Source of the DNA: Nocardioides marmoriginsengisoli
Lineage (GTDB): Bacteria; Actinomycetota; Actinomycetes; Propionibacteriales; Nocardioidaceae
Assembly (NCBI RefSeq): GCF_003725695.1
Contig: NZ_RJSE01000009.1
Location: 124,001 to 188,000, forward strand
Direction of reading: 5' to 3'
DNA: 64,000 nt
Both the position numbers and the translations under genes were made by a program. The notes under the pieces were generated by a model. That model was given only the letters and a program-made list of their open reading frames with translations. It was not told the DNA's origin and searched no databases. Below are positions 48,795 to 57,466 of the stretch, piece by piece; the stretch's first letter is position 1, and every line of letters begins with the position of its first letter.

Positions 48795-51269
48795 ATGCGA
48801 AACACCCGAATCCGCTCTGCCCTGCCCGCCCTGCTCGTGGGTGGCCTGCTGGCCGCCGTCACCCAGGTGCCGGCCTCCGCCGCGGTCCCGACCCCGGCAG
48901 GCGACGAGGCGGTGATCAGCGTGCGCACCGGCGGCGACCGGCTCAGCGGCGGCATCGGCGCCACCGCCGTGTCCCGCCTCGCCGGGGTCAAGCTCGCCCT
49001 GTACGCCGACGCCACCGCACAGGACCCGATCGCCGAGCCGTGGGCCACCTGCACGTCGGACGCAGGCGGCGACTGCTCGTTCGTGGTTCCCGACACCGAC
49101 CCGGGCGGGGCGAACGAGGACCGTCGGTTCGTCGTACGCCAGCTCGCGGCTCCGGCGGGCTGGCTGGTCAACCCGTCGCTGAGCACCGGCGGCGCCAACT
49201 CGGAAGGCACCGCGCGCCCGTACCTGTTCGAGACCGGGACCGAGCTGCGGGCCGGCGCGACCTACCTCTCCCAACGCGACTTCATGTTCGCCCCGCAGAC
49301 CACCGCGAACATGACGAACCTCGGCGCGTCCTCCGGGATCTGGCAGTCCTCCCGGGTGAATCCGTCGGTGCGCTCCGGCTGCGGTCTGGACGTCGCCCTG
49401 ATCCTCGACCTCTCGTCCTCGGTCGGCGAGGAGCTCCCCGAGCTCAAGCACGCCGCGGATGCACTGGTCGACGGGCTGGTCGGCACCAACAGCCGGGTGG
49501 CGACCTTCTCGTTCTCGAACGGCAGCCCCGCCCCGAACGGCACCCCGAACCACCCTGCCCTCGCTCCGGTGGAAACCCAGACCGGCGCCGACGCGGTCAA
49601 GGCCGGCTACGCCTCCTGGGCGGTCGGCGGCGGCACCAACTGGGACGCCGGCATGTTCGCCGCCGGCACGGCCTCCCCCCAGTACGACGTCGCAGTCGTG
49701 GTGACCGACGGACACCCGTCCGTCTACGGCAGCCCGCAGCAGTCGTTCAACTCCAGCTGGGACCGGTTCAAGGAGATGGAGTACAGCATCTTCTCGGCGA
49801 ACCTGCTCAAGTCCCAGGGGACCCGGGTGCTGGCCGTCGGCATCGGCACGCTGCTGACCGGTGACGCCGACGCCCTGAACCTCGCCGCAATCTCGGGACC
49901 GACCAAGTACGACGGCACGAACGCCGACGCCGCCGACTACTACCAGGCCGCCTCGTTCGGCGCCGCGGGTGACGCGCTGGCCACCGTCGCGGAGAGCTTC
50001 TGCGCGCCGAAGCTGCACCTGGAGAAGCGGATCGCCCGGGTCCAGGACGTGAACGACAACGGCGTCAACGACGCCGGCGACAAGATCTGGTGGGAGTTCG
50101 ACCTGCACAACACCGGCGCCGTCCCGCTGACCGACCTCCAGGTCAAGGACCCGCTGCTGTCCGGTCGGTCGATCCCGGTCACCTGCCCCGCCGGGCCGCT
50201 GGCGGTCGACGCCCGGGTGACCTGCGCGGCCGACGAGGGTTACGTCATCACCGCCGAGGACGTCACCGCCGGCCAGGTGCACAACGTGGCGACCGCGACC
50301 GGCGAGAAGCCCGGCGGCAACCCTGAGGACCCGACCGACGACGTCCCCTCCGGCCCGTCCGACACCACCACGCCGGTCGAGGAGACCCCGGTGCCCGGCC
50401 TCGCGCTCACCAAGCGCGTCGCCGAGGTCCGTGACGTGAACGGCAACGGCGTCAACGACGCCGGCGACGAGATCTGGTGGGAGTTCGACCTGCACAACAC
50501 CGGCCAGACCGTCCTCACCGCCGTCCGCGTCGACGACCCGATGCTCGCCACCATCCCGGTGACCTGCCCGACGACGACCCTCGCGATCGACGAACGCACC
50601 ACCTGCAAGGCCGACGCCGGCTACGTCATCACCGCCGAGGACGTCACCGCCGGATCGGTCCACAACGTCGCCACCGCCCGGGGCGAGAAGCCCGGCGGCA
50701 ACCCCGAGGACCCGACCGACGACGTCCCCTCCAACCCCGGCGAGACCACCACCCCGGTGGAGACCCCGCCGGTGCCGGGAGTCCGGTTCGACAAGCGGGT
50801 GAGCTCGATCGAGGACGTCGACGGCGACAAGCTGGTCGACGCCGGCGACAAGGTCTACTACGAGTTCACGGTCACCAACACCGGCCAGACCACGCTGCGC
50901 GACGTCCGCGTCGACGACCCGCTGCTCACCCGGGCCCGGATCGCGGTCCTCTGCCCGCCCGGCGACCTGGCAGCGGGCCAGGACCGGACCTGCCGCTCCG
51001 AGGTCGGGTACGTCATCACCGACGCCGACGTCGCTGCGGGCTACGTCAGCAACGTGGCGACGGTCGTGGTCACGAACCCGCACGTCGACGGCCCGAAGGA
51101 GAGCGGCACCGACACCGTCACCGTCGACACCGAGGTGCTGCCGCCGGCGAGCCTGCCGGACACCGGGATGCCCACAGGCCTCTCGCTGCTGATCGCGCTG
51201 GCCCTGGCGCTGGTCACCGGCGGCGGCCTGGTCCTGTGGTCGTCACGACGGAGGACCGCTCAGTCGTGA
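48795..51269 (+). CDS. LPxTG cell-wall protein with vWFA domain and three DUF11-like repeats
   Basis: 824 residues. Signal peptide (LPALLVGGLLAAVTQVPASA). Domains: a beta-rich N-part (about 35-200); a von Willebrand A domain (about 205-400) with MIDAS DLSSSVG, GGGTNWD and VVTDGH; three DUF11-like repeats (about 410-510, 530-630, 650-750) each with DxNxNGVNDAGD/DKLVDAGD, EF(D/T)(L/V)xNTG, DVTAG and YVITxxD; two linkers of Pro/Asp/Glu. It ends in LPDTGMP, a hydrophobic stretch and SSRRRTAQS, a classic sortase signal. Start at 48795 follows the signal. The next gene starts within its stop (GTGA). No class A-type sortase is close. Confidence 0.9.
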   Translation: MRNTRIRSALPALLVGGLLAAVTQVPASAAVPTPAGDEAVISVRTGGDRLSGGIGATAVSRLAGVKLALYADATAQDPIAEPWATCTSDAGGDCSFVVPDTDPGGANEDRRFVVRQLAAPAGWLVNPSLSTGGANSEGTARPYLFETGTELRAGATYLSQRDFMFAPQTTANMTNLGASSGIWQSSRVNPSVRSGCGLDVALILDLSSSVGEELPELKHAADALVDGLVGTNSRVATFSFSNGSPAPNGTPNHPALAPVETQTGADAVKAGYASWAVGGGTNWDAGMFAAGTASPQYDVAVVVTDGHPSVYGSPQQSFNSSWDRFKEMEYSIFSANLLKSQGTRVLAVGIGTLLTGDADALNLAAISGPTKYDGTNADAADYYQAASFGAAGDALATVAESFCAPKLHLEKRIARVQDVNDNGVNDAGDKIWWEFDLHNTGAVPLTDLQVKDPLLSGRSIPVTCPAGPLAVDARVTCAADEGYVITAEDVTAGQVHNVATATGEKPGGNPEDPTDDVPSGPSDTTTPVEETPVPGLALTKRVAEVRDVNGNGVNDAGDEIWWEFDLHNTGQTVLTAVRVDDPMLATIPVTCPTTTLAIDERTTCKADAGYVITAEDVTAGSVHNVATARGEKPGGNPEDPTDDVPSNPGETTTPVETPPVPGVRFDKRVSSIEDVDGDKLVDAGDKVYYEFTVTNTGQTTLRDVRVDDPLLTRARIAVLCPPGDLAAGQDRTCRSEVGYVITDADVAAGYVSNVATVVVTNPHVDGPKESGTDTVTVDTEVLPPASLPDTGMPTGLSLLIALALALVTGGGLVLWSSRRRTAQS

Positions 51270-51715
51270 CGGGCCACACCAGGAAGCGACGTACCCGCTC
51301 CTCTCCGCGGTACGTCGTCCTGGGTGCGGCGGCAGTAGCAACGGCCGCCGCTGTCGCCGGGATCGGGTACCTGGTACCCGATCCCGGCGACCACCCGGTG
51401 AAGCCCGCGCCGGAGCGCCCGACGTCCTCGGCGCACTGGACCGGAGCCGCTGCCGACCTGGACGAGTTCCGGTGCTCCGGCACCCGCGCCGGCTGGTCGG
51501 CCCGGGGTGTGCTGACCAACACCGACGGCGTCGACCGCAGCTACCGGGTCAGCATCTCGCTGGCCAGGCGGGCGACCGGCGAGGTCGTGGACAGCGGCGA
51601 GGTCACGGTCGTGGTCGACGGTCGCTCGTCGCGGCCCATCACCGTCGACCTCGGCCCGGCACGCTCGCGCAAGGGCCTGGACTGCGTCCCGAACGTGACC
51701 TCGACCGCCTCCTGA
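51266..51715 (+). CDS. Small membrane-anchored protein coupled to the wall protein
   Basis: 149 residues. Basic start (TGHTRKRRTRSSPRY), one hydrophobic segment (VVLGAAAVATAAAVAGIGYLV), then an exported domain with two Cys (FRCSGTRAGW; GLDCVPN) and beta-strand pattern VLTNTDGVDRSYRVSISL. This resembles the small 'FxLYD'-type or 'telomeric repeat-binding-like' accessory proteins in layout only; no family assigned. GTG start with GGAGG 12 bp upstream overlaps the LPDTG protein stop, so they are translated together. Confidence 0.65.
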   Translation: MTGHTRKRRTRSSPRYVVLGAAAVATAAAVAGIGYLVPDPGDHPVKPAPERPTSSAHWTGAAADLDEFRCSGTRAGWSARGVLTNTDGVDRSYRVSISLARRATGEVVDSGEVTVVVDGRSSRPITVDLGPARSRKGLDCVPNVTSTAS

Positions 51716-51719
51716 GCGC

Positions 51720-51725
51720 TACGAT
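51720..51725 (+). promoter_or_regulatory. -10 box TACGAT of the carboxyltransferase gene
   Basis: TACGAT stands 6 bp before the GTG at 51732; leaderless. The box overlaps the end of the preceding gap. Confidence 0.4.
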
Positions 51726-51731
51726 CCGCGC

Positions 51732-53216
51732 GTGCCCCGTCTCAGCGCTCGCGACCTGATCGAGCTCGTCCTCGACCAGGGCTCGTGGGCGCCCTGGGAC
51801 ACCCCGCCGGTCTACGGCGACGTCGCGCCGGAGTACGCCGCCGACCTCGAGGCGGCCCGGGCGAAGTCGGGCGCCGACGAGTCGGTGCTCACCGGCGAGG
51901 GCCGGATCCGGGGACGGCGGATCGCCGTCCTGGCGGGCGAGTTCTCGTTCCTGGCCGGTTCGATCGGCCAGGCCGCCGCGACCCGGCTGGTCGCCGCGAT
52001 CGAGCGCGCGACCGCGGAGGGCATCCCGCTGGTGGCCGCACCGGTCAGCGGCGGCACCCGGATGCAGGAGGGCACGCCGGCATTCGTGCACATGATTCGG
52101 ATCTCGGCGGCCATCGCCGCCCACAAGAACGCCGGACTCCCCTACCTGGTGTACCTGCGGAACCCGACCACCGGCGGCGTGATGGCCTCGTGGGGATCGC
52201 TGGGTCACGTCACCATCGCCGAACCGGGCGCGCTCGTCGGGTTCCTCGGCCCCCGGGTCTTCGAGGCGCTCTACGGCAAGCCGTTCCCGGCGAACGTGCA
52301 GACCTCCGAGAACCTCTACGCGCACGGGATCATCGACGGCGTCGTCCCGGCCGAGGAGATCGCCGACCTGCTGGACCGGACGCTGTCGATCCTGCTCGCC
52401 CGTCCCGCCGACCCCGGGCCGCCGCCGGCCCAGGGACCGCTCCCGGAGGTCGACACCTGGGACGCCGTGGTCCGCTCCCGCCGGCCCGACCGACCCGGCG
52501 TACGGCGGCTGCTGCGGTACGCCGCCACCGACGTCGTCCCGCTCAACGGCACCGGGCAGGGCGAGGCCGACCCCGGCCTGATGATCGCGCTGGCCCGGTT
52601 CGGCGACGCTCCCTGCGTCTTCCTCGGCCAGGACCGTCGCGGGCAGACCCCGTCGAAGCCGATGGGGCCCGGGGCGCTGCGCGAGGCACGTCGCGGGATG
52701 CGGCTGGCCGTCGAGCTCGGCATTCCGCTGCTGACCGTGATCGACACCCCCGGCGCGGCGCTGAGTCCGGAGGCCGAGGAGGGCGGGCTGGCCGGAGAGA
52801 TCGCCCGCTCGCTCGCCGACCTGGTCACCCTGGAGGCGCCGACGCTCTGCCTGATGCTGGGCCAGGGCAACGGCGGCGGGGCGCTCGCGCTGCTGCCCGC
52901 CGACCGGGTCGTGGCCGCCCAGCACGCCTGGCTCTCCCCGCTGCCCCCCGAGGGCGCCAGTGCGATCGTGCACCGCGACACCGAGCATGCCCCGGAGATG
53001 GCGCGGGCCCAGCGGATCCGGGCGATCGACCTCCAGGCGGCCGGGGTGGTCGACCGGATCATTCCCGAGGAGCCGGACGCCGCCGACGAGGCCGAGGCGT
53101 TCTGCCGCCGAGTGGGGGCGGTGCTGGAGCAGGAGCTCGGCGGGCTGGTCCACCGCGACGTGCCCGAGCTGGTGGCGCGGCGCTCGTACCGGTTCGCCAC
53201 GCTGCCGCCGAGCTGA
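51732..53216 (+). CDS. accD3: AccD3-like acyl-CoA carboxyltransferase (beta and alpha fused)
   Basis: 494 residues with two crotonase-like halves. N-terminal half (about 1-235): FSFLAGSIGQAAATR, VAAPVSGGTRMQEG, TTGGVMASWGSLGHVTIAEPGALVGFLGPRVFEA. C-terminal half (about 250-490): PGALREARRGMRLA, LLTVIDTPGAALSPEAEEGGLAGEIARSL, LGQGNGGGALALLPADRV. That is the carboxyltransferase pattern of acetyl-CoA carboxylase, beta and alpha in one chain, similar to mycobacterial AccD3. The zinc ribbon of AccD is missing. It would transfer CO2 from carboxybiotin to an acyl-CoA; the biotin partner is not in the window. The third GGGCCC array follows its stop. Confidence 0.85.
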   Translation: MPRLSARDLIELVLDQGSWAPWDTPPVYGDVAPEYAADLEAARAKSGADESVLTGEGRIRGRRIAVLAGEFSFLAGSIGQAAATRLVAAIERATAEGIPLVAAPVSGGTRMQEGTPAFVHMIRISAAIAAHKNAGLPYLVYLRNPTTGGVMASWGSLGHVTIAEPGALVGFLGPRVFEALYGKPFPANVQTSENLYAHGIIDGVVPAEEIADLLDRTLSILLARPADPGPPPAQGPLPEVDTWDAVVRSRRPDRPGVRRLLRYAATDVVPLNGTGQGEADPGLMIALARFGDAPCVFLGQDRRGQTPSKPMGPGALREARRGMRLAVELGIPLLTVIDTPGAALSPEAEEGGLAGEIARSLADLVTLEAPTLCLMLGQGNGGGALALLPADRVVAAQHAWLSPLPPEGASAIVHRDTEHAPEMARAQRIRAIDLQAAGVVDRIIPEEPDAADEAEAFCRRVGAVLEQELGGLVHRDVPELVARRSYRFATLPPS

Positions 53217-53220
53217 CCTG

Positions 53221-53282
53221 AAGGGCCCACTCAACGTCCCGCAGGGCCTACTCGGCGGACAAGAAGGGCCTACTCAACCTAG
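53221..53282. repeat. Tandem GGGCCC repeat, locus C
   Basis: Units with GGGCC at 53223, 53244 and 53266 (spacing 21 and 22 bp), followed by CACTCAAC, TACTCGGC and TACTCAAC. Same strand as locus B. It fills the gap between the AccD3-like stop and the KstR-type site. Confidence 0.8.
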
Positions 53283-53286
53283 ACAC

Positions 53287-53300
53287 TAGAACCTGTTTCA
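53287..53300 (+). promoter_or_regulatory. KstR-type operator TAGAACCTGTTTCA
   Basis: Fits TnnAACnnGTTnnA, the site of KstR, the TetR repressor of cholesterol genes in actinobacteria. It is 16 bp before the SDR start. No kstR gene is in the window. Confidence 0.6.
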
Positions 53301-53315
53301 GTTCCAATAGGGCGC

Positions 53316-54149
53316 GTGAGTACTTATGTCATCAGCGGGGCGGGGTCCGGGATCGGCGCCGCCACCGCTCAGCGGCTTCAGGCCGACGGGCACCGGGTCA
53401 TCGGTGTCGACCTCCGGGCGCCCGGCCCGTCGACCGACACCCTCGAGTGGATCGAGGCCGACCTGAGCAGTGAGTCCGGCCGGACCGCGGCGGTCCGCCG
53501 GGTGCAGGAGCTGGCCCCGGACGGGATCGACGGGCTGATCCCCTGCGCCGGGATCGCCGGCCTCTCGGGGGTCGACCCGGCGCTGCTGGTCTCGGTGAAC
53601 TACTTCGGCGCGATCAGCCTGGCCACCGGCCTGCGACCGCTGCTGGCGAAGTCCGGTGCCGCCTCGGTCGTGCTGATCGCCTCGAACTCGGTCACCTGCC
53701 AGCCCGGCTGGGTCAGCGACGGCGTGGTCGAGGCCTGCCTGAGCGACGACGAGGGCCGCGCCCGCACGCTCGCCGCGACCCACGAGGCGGTCGAGATGTA
53801 CCCGGCGTCGAAGTTCGCGATCGCCACCTGGGCGCGCACCGAGGGCGTCAAGGAGGCCTGGGCCGGCAGCGGGATCCGGGTGAACGCGATCGCCCCCGGC
53901 CTGATCGCCACCCCGATGACCGACCAGCTCCGCGAGGACCCGGTGTTCGGGCCGTTCGCCGACGTCTACCCGAACGCACTGGGCCGCCCCGGCCGCCCCG
54001 AGGAGGTCGCGGCTCTGATCGCGTTCCTGCTGGCTCCGGAGTCCAGCCTGCTCGTCGGCACCGTGATCCTGGTCGACGGCGGCACCGACGCGATCCTGAA
54101 CGTCTCCCCGCCGCGCAGCAACGATCAGACCACCTTCCCGGCCGGCTGA
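53316..54149 (+). CDS. HsdA-like (3alpha-hydroxysteroid/carbonyl reductase type) SDR
   Basis: 277 residues. SGAGSGIGAATAQRL is the NAD(P)-binding motif, VSVNYFGAISLATGL the N-x-x-G region, and YPASKFAIATWART the catalytic Tyr-x-x-x-Lys (about 153). The wording VSVNYFGA and the PGLIATPMTDQL, FLLAPESSLLVGTVILVDGG end are close to the Comamonas 3alpha-hydroxysteroid dehydrogenase. A KstR-type box 16 bp upstream supports a steroid substrate. The catalytic Ser is in ASNSVTC. The exact position oxidised cannot be read. Confidence 0.78.
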   Translation: MSTYVISGAGSGIGAATAQRLQADGHRVIGVDLRAPGPSTDTLEWIEADLSSESGRTAAVRRVQELAPDGIDGLIPCAGIAGLSGVDPALLVSVNYFGAISLATGLRPLLAKSGAASVVLIASNSVTCQPGWVSDGVVEACLSDDEGRARTLAATHEAVEMYPASKFAIATWARTEGVKEAWAGSGIRVNAIAPGLIATPMTDQLREDPVFGPFADVYPNALGRPGRPEEVAALIAFLLAPESSLLVGTVILVDGGTDAILNVSPPRSNDQTTFPAG

Positions 54150-54202
54150 TCGGACCTGGCGATCCGGGGACGGGATCAACGGACTTTGTTAAATTGACCG
54201 GC

Positions 54203-55705
54203 ATGACCCGTCTCCGCCTCGCCGTCCTGGCCCTGCTCACCGCACTCGCCGTCGTGGTCCCGGCACAGCTCGGCGCGGCCAACGGAGCACTGCCGATCCC
54301 GTCGCTGCCGACGGACTTCCTGACCCAGCCGTTCACCGGGACGCCGGCGACCGCGAACCCGCTGCCGCACGAGCCGATCGGGCAGAACCCGTTCCTCTCC
54401 CCCAACGGCACCAACTCGATGCACAACGACGCCTACGCGTCCGACGCCTACGAGGTCAGCGGCCCGCTGGGGCGCAACATGAAGGTGCGCTCCGCGTCGT
54501 ACGGGGTCTCCGAGTGCGCCACGATCGCGTTCGACTCGCGCGACCGGATCGTCGGCCTCTGCGGCGGCCTGGAGGGCTTCAAGCTCCGGCTGATCGACCC
54601 GACCACGCTGCGGACCATCGGCACCGACCTGAAGACCTCGGCGCGGTCGCTGTTCCCGCTGCAGAACCCGTTCTCCGACATCTGCGGCGGCACCTACTTC
54701 TCGCTGAGCGCCGACGACGTCGCCTACGTGCTCACCACCAAGAAGCAGGTCTGGAAGGTGAAGGTCAACGAGAACGGCTTCACCAAGATCGGCTCGTACG
54801 ACGCCGCCGCGGCGGTCCCCGGTGACGACTGCATGGTCGCCACGCTGCCGGACTGGAGCGGCAACATCTTCTTCGCCACCCAGCAGGGCCGGGTCGGCGT
54901 GATCAACCCGGTGACCGGCTCGGTGAAGTCGATGAAGTTCCCCGACGGCGAGGGCGTCTTCAACTCGTTCGCCGGTGACGAGACCGGCGCGATCTACATG
55001 GTCACCACGCACCGCCTCGCCGCGGTCGAGGTGAACAGCGACGGCGAGCCGGTGATCCGCTGGTCCGAGGTCTACGACCGGGGCAGCGTCACCAAGCCCG
55101 GCCAGCTCTCCCAGGGCTCCGGCACCACCCCGACGCTGATCGGCGACGACCTGGTCGCGATCACCGACAACGCCGACCCGCGGATGAACGTGATCTTCTA
55201 CAAGCGCAGCGGCAACCCGGCCGAGCGGGAGATCTGCAAGGTGCCCGTCTTCGGCGCCGGCACCTCCAACACCGAGAACAGCCTGGTGTACGCCGGCAGC
55301 ATCGGCGGCGACCACTCGGTGATCGTCGAGAACAACTACGGGTACGCCGGCATCCAGTCGACCCTGCTCGGCAAGACCACCTCCCCGGGCATCGCCAAGG
55401 TCGACCTGCACGACGACGGCACCTGCTCGGTCGCGTGGACGAACCCGCTCTCGGCGCCGACCTCGGTCCCGAAGGTGTCGCTCGGCAACGGCCTGCTCTA
55501 CGCCTACACGAAGGCGGCGTCGAACCTCCTCGACGACTCCTGGTACTTCACCGCCTTCGACGTCCGCACCGGCGCGACCCAGTGGAAGCAGCGCACCGGC
55601 AACGGCATCCAGTGGAACAACCACTACGCCGCCATCTACCTCGGACCCGACGGCGCGGCGTACATGCCGGCCATGACCGGGCTGATCCGCTTCAAGGACC
55701 AGTGA
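54203..55705 (+). CDS. Secreted PQQ-like beta-propeller protein
   Basis: 500 residues. Signal (LAVLALLTALAVVVPAQLGAA). From about 75 on a repeated blade pattern appears: IAFDSRDRIVGLCGG, YVLTTKKQVWKVKVN, IFFATQQGRVGVINPVTG, IYMVTTHRLAAVEV, VFDVRTGATQWKQRTG, IYLGPDGAAYMPAMTG, as in PQQ-type propellers with strands ending in W or I. No PQQ-dependent dehydrogenase active site is seen. Leaderless TAAATT-N7-ATG. It is just after the steroid-type SDR on the same strand, perhaps for steroid or other catabolism, but this is only a neighbour argument. Confidence 0.7.
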   Translation: MTRLRLAVLALLTALAVVVPAQLGAANGALPIPSLPTDFLTQPFTGTPATANPLPHEPIGQNPFLSPNGTNSMHNDAYASDAYEVSGPLGRNMKVRSASYGVSECATIAFDSRDRIVGLCGGLEGFKLRLIDPTTLRTIGTDLKTSARSLFPLQNPFSDICGGTYFSLSADDVAYVLTTKKQVWKVKVNENGFTKIGSYDAAAAVPGDDCMVATLPDWSGNIFFATQQGRVGVINPVTGSVKSMKFPDGEGVFNSFAGDETGAIYMVTTHRLAAVEVNSDGEPVIRWSEVYDRGSVTKPGQLSQGSGTTPTLIGDDLVAITDNADPRMNVIFYKRSGNPAEREICKVPVFGAGTSNTENSLVYAGSIGGDHSVIVENNYGYAGIQSTLLGKTTSPGIAKVDLHDDGTCSVAWTNPLSAPTSVPKVSLGNGLLYAYTKAASNLLDDSWYFTAFDVRTGATQWKQRTGNGIQWNNHYAAIYLGPDGAAYMPAMTGLIRFKDQ

Positions 55706-55755
55706 CCCGGAGCAGCCCCGCGTGACCTGAGCGGCAGTGCCGTCGTTGAACGGGC

Positions 55756-55929
55756 ATGAGGACGAGATCCCTGCTCACCGAGGCGGCGTGGCTCTGGCTG
55801 CCCCTGCTCGTGGTCGGGTTCATCGCCCTCGGGTTCTACCGCAGCTACCTGGACCCCGGCGCCTCGGCGTCGGGGGTGTCCCTGTGCCCGCAAGGGTCGC
55901 ACCTGGACCAGTTCCTGGGCTGTCCCTAG
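55756..55929 (+). CDS. 57-residue membrane protein
   Basis: Reads MRTRSLLTEAAWLWLPLLVV, continuing GFIALGFYRSYLD: one membrane segment after a basic start. The outer part has two Cys (SLCPQGSH; FLGCP) that may pair. No family known. It has a clean start and stop, and it is 50 bp after the propeller gene. I cannot see a good ribosome site, which lowers confidence. Confidence 0.45.
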   Translation: MRTRSLLTEAAWLWLPLLVVGFIALGFYRSYLDPGASASGVSLCPQGSHLDQFLGCP

Positions 55930-56027
55930 ACACCCTGGGGGGTGACGGACGAGTCCCCCGCACCCAGCACCTGGTTCGGGGGAACAGGGCGCCGGATGCG
56001 GGGGACATCGGTCAGGTACGCACTCCG

Positions 56028-57455
56028 TCAGAACAGCAGCGCCGCGGCGGGATCCTCCATCATCGCCGCCACGTCGGCCAGGAACCTGGAGCCGCTCTCA
56101 CCGTCCACGTGCCGGTGGTCGAAGGAGAGGGTCAGGGTGCAGACGTCCCTGATCTCGAGGCTCTCCGACCCGTCCGGTCCGGTGACGACCCACGGCTGGC
56201 GCTTGGTGGCGCCGAAGCAGAGGATCGCGGACTCGCCCGGGTTGATGATCGGGGTGCCGCCGTCGACGCCGAAGACGCCGACGTTGGTGATCGTGAAGGT
56301 GCCGCCGGCCATGTCCGCCGGCTGGGTCCGACCCTCCCGGGCCACCGCGGTCAGGTCGCCGAGGGCACCGGCCAGCTCCAGCAGCGAGAGCGAGTCGGCG
56401 TCCTTGATGTTCGGCACCACCAGGCCGCGCGGGGTGGCCGCGGCGATGCCGAGGTTCACGTACCGCTTGAAGACGATCTCCTGGTCGGCCTCGTTCCAGA
56501 CCGAGTTCACCACCGGGGTACGGCGGAGCGCCCGCATGCACGCCGCGGCCAGGATCAGCAGCGGCGTGACCTTGACGTCGGCGAACTCGCGGCGCGCGCG
56601 CACCCGGGCGACGAACTCGGTCGTCCGGGTCACGTCGACCGCGATCCACTCGGTGACGTGCGGCGCCGTGAAGGCCGAGGCGACCATCGCCTGACCCATC
56701 ATCTTCCGGACGCCCTTGATCGGCTCGCGCCACTCGCGCTCGCCGGGCGCCGCCGGGGCGATCGCCCCGGAGGTCACGCCCGCCGCGGCACCACCGGCCG
56801 CCGCCTCGACGTCGGCCCGGGTGATCACCCCGCCCGGCCCGCTCGCCGGGCACGTCGCCAGGTCCACGCCGAGGTCGCGGGCCAGCTTGCGCACCGGCGG
56901 CTTGGCCAGGGCGTGCTCGGCGGTCGCCACCGGGACGACGGCCGAGGGCCCGGGTGCCTCCACCGGAGCGTCCACCACCACCGCCTCGACCAGCTCCATC
57001 ACCCGCTCGTGCTGCGGCGGGGCACCGGCGTTGTAGACGTCCTGCACGTCGGCCTTGGCGACGTGCACCCCGGCAGCTTCCGGGAGGGTCCGGCGGGCGC
57101 GGCGTACCGGTGCGCGATCGGCCTTGTTCCGGCCGACCAGGCTCTCGCCCTCACCGCCGCCGCTCGCGGCCGGGTTGGACAGGTCGATCTCGCCCGGGGC
57201 GTCCGGCGCCGGCACGCCGACACCGTCGCCGATCCGGATGATCGGCGTTCCGACCGCGACGGTCTCACCCTCGGGGACCAGCAGCGCCTCGACGACGCCG
57301 GCGTACGGGGAGGGCAGCTCGACCAGCGACTTGGCGGTCTCGATCTCCACCACGATGTCGTTGATCTTGACCTCGTCGCCGACCTTGACCTTCCAGGTGA
57401 CGATCTCGGCCTCGATCAGTCCCTCGCCGACGTCCGGCAGCAAATACTCCGACAT
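56028..57455 (-). CDS. bkdC: Branched-chain 2-oxoacid dehydrogenase E2 (lipoyl acyltransferase)
   Basis: 475 residues. Lipoyl domain (about 1-78) with EIETAKSLVELPSPYAG, where the Lys takes lipoate; a peripheral subunit-binding domain (about 195-230: PPVRKLARDLGVDL, GPGGVITRADV); and the catalytic domain (about 250-475) with FDHRHVDGESGSRFL as active-site His motif and GTFTITNVGVFGVDGGTPIINP. It transfers the acyl group from lipoate to CoA. Last gene of the E1alpha-E1beta-E2 operon, 11 bp after E1beta. The start ATG at 57455 is fixed by the lipoyl domain. Branched-chain specificity is from the operon type, similar to mycobacterial bkdABC; pyruvate is the alternative. Confidence 0.92.
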   Translation of the reverse strand: MSEYLLPDVGEGLIEAEIVTWKVKVGDEVKINDIVVEIETAKSLVELPSPYAGVVEALLVPEGETVAVGTPIIRIGDGVGVPAPDAPGEIDLSNPAASGGGEGESLVGRNKADRAPVRRARRTLPEAAGVHVAKADVQDVYNAGAPPQHERVMELVEAVVVDAPVEAPGPSAVVPVATAEHALAKPPVRKLARDLGVDLATCPASGPGGVITRADVEAAAGGAAAGVTSGAIAPAAPGEREWREPIKGVRKMMGQAMVASAFTAPHVTEWIAVDVTRTTEFVARVRARREFADVKVTPLLILAAACMRALRRTPVVNSVWNEADQEIVFKRYVNLGIAAATPRGLVVPNIKDADSLSLLELAGALGDLTAVAREGRTQPADMAGGTFTITNVGVFGVDGGTPIINPGESAILCFGATKRQPWVVTGPDGSESLEIRDVCTLTLSFDHRHVDGESGSRFLADVAAMMEDPAAALLF

Positions 57456-57466
57456 GGTGTCCTTCC

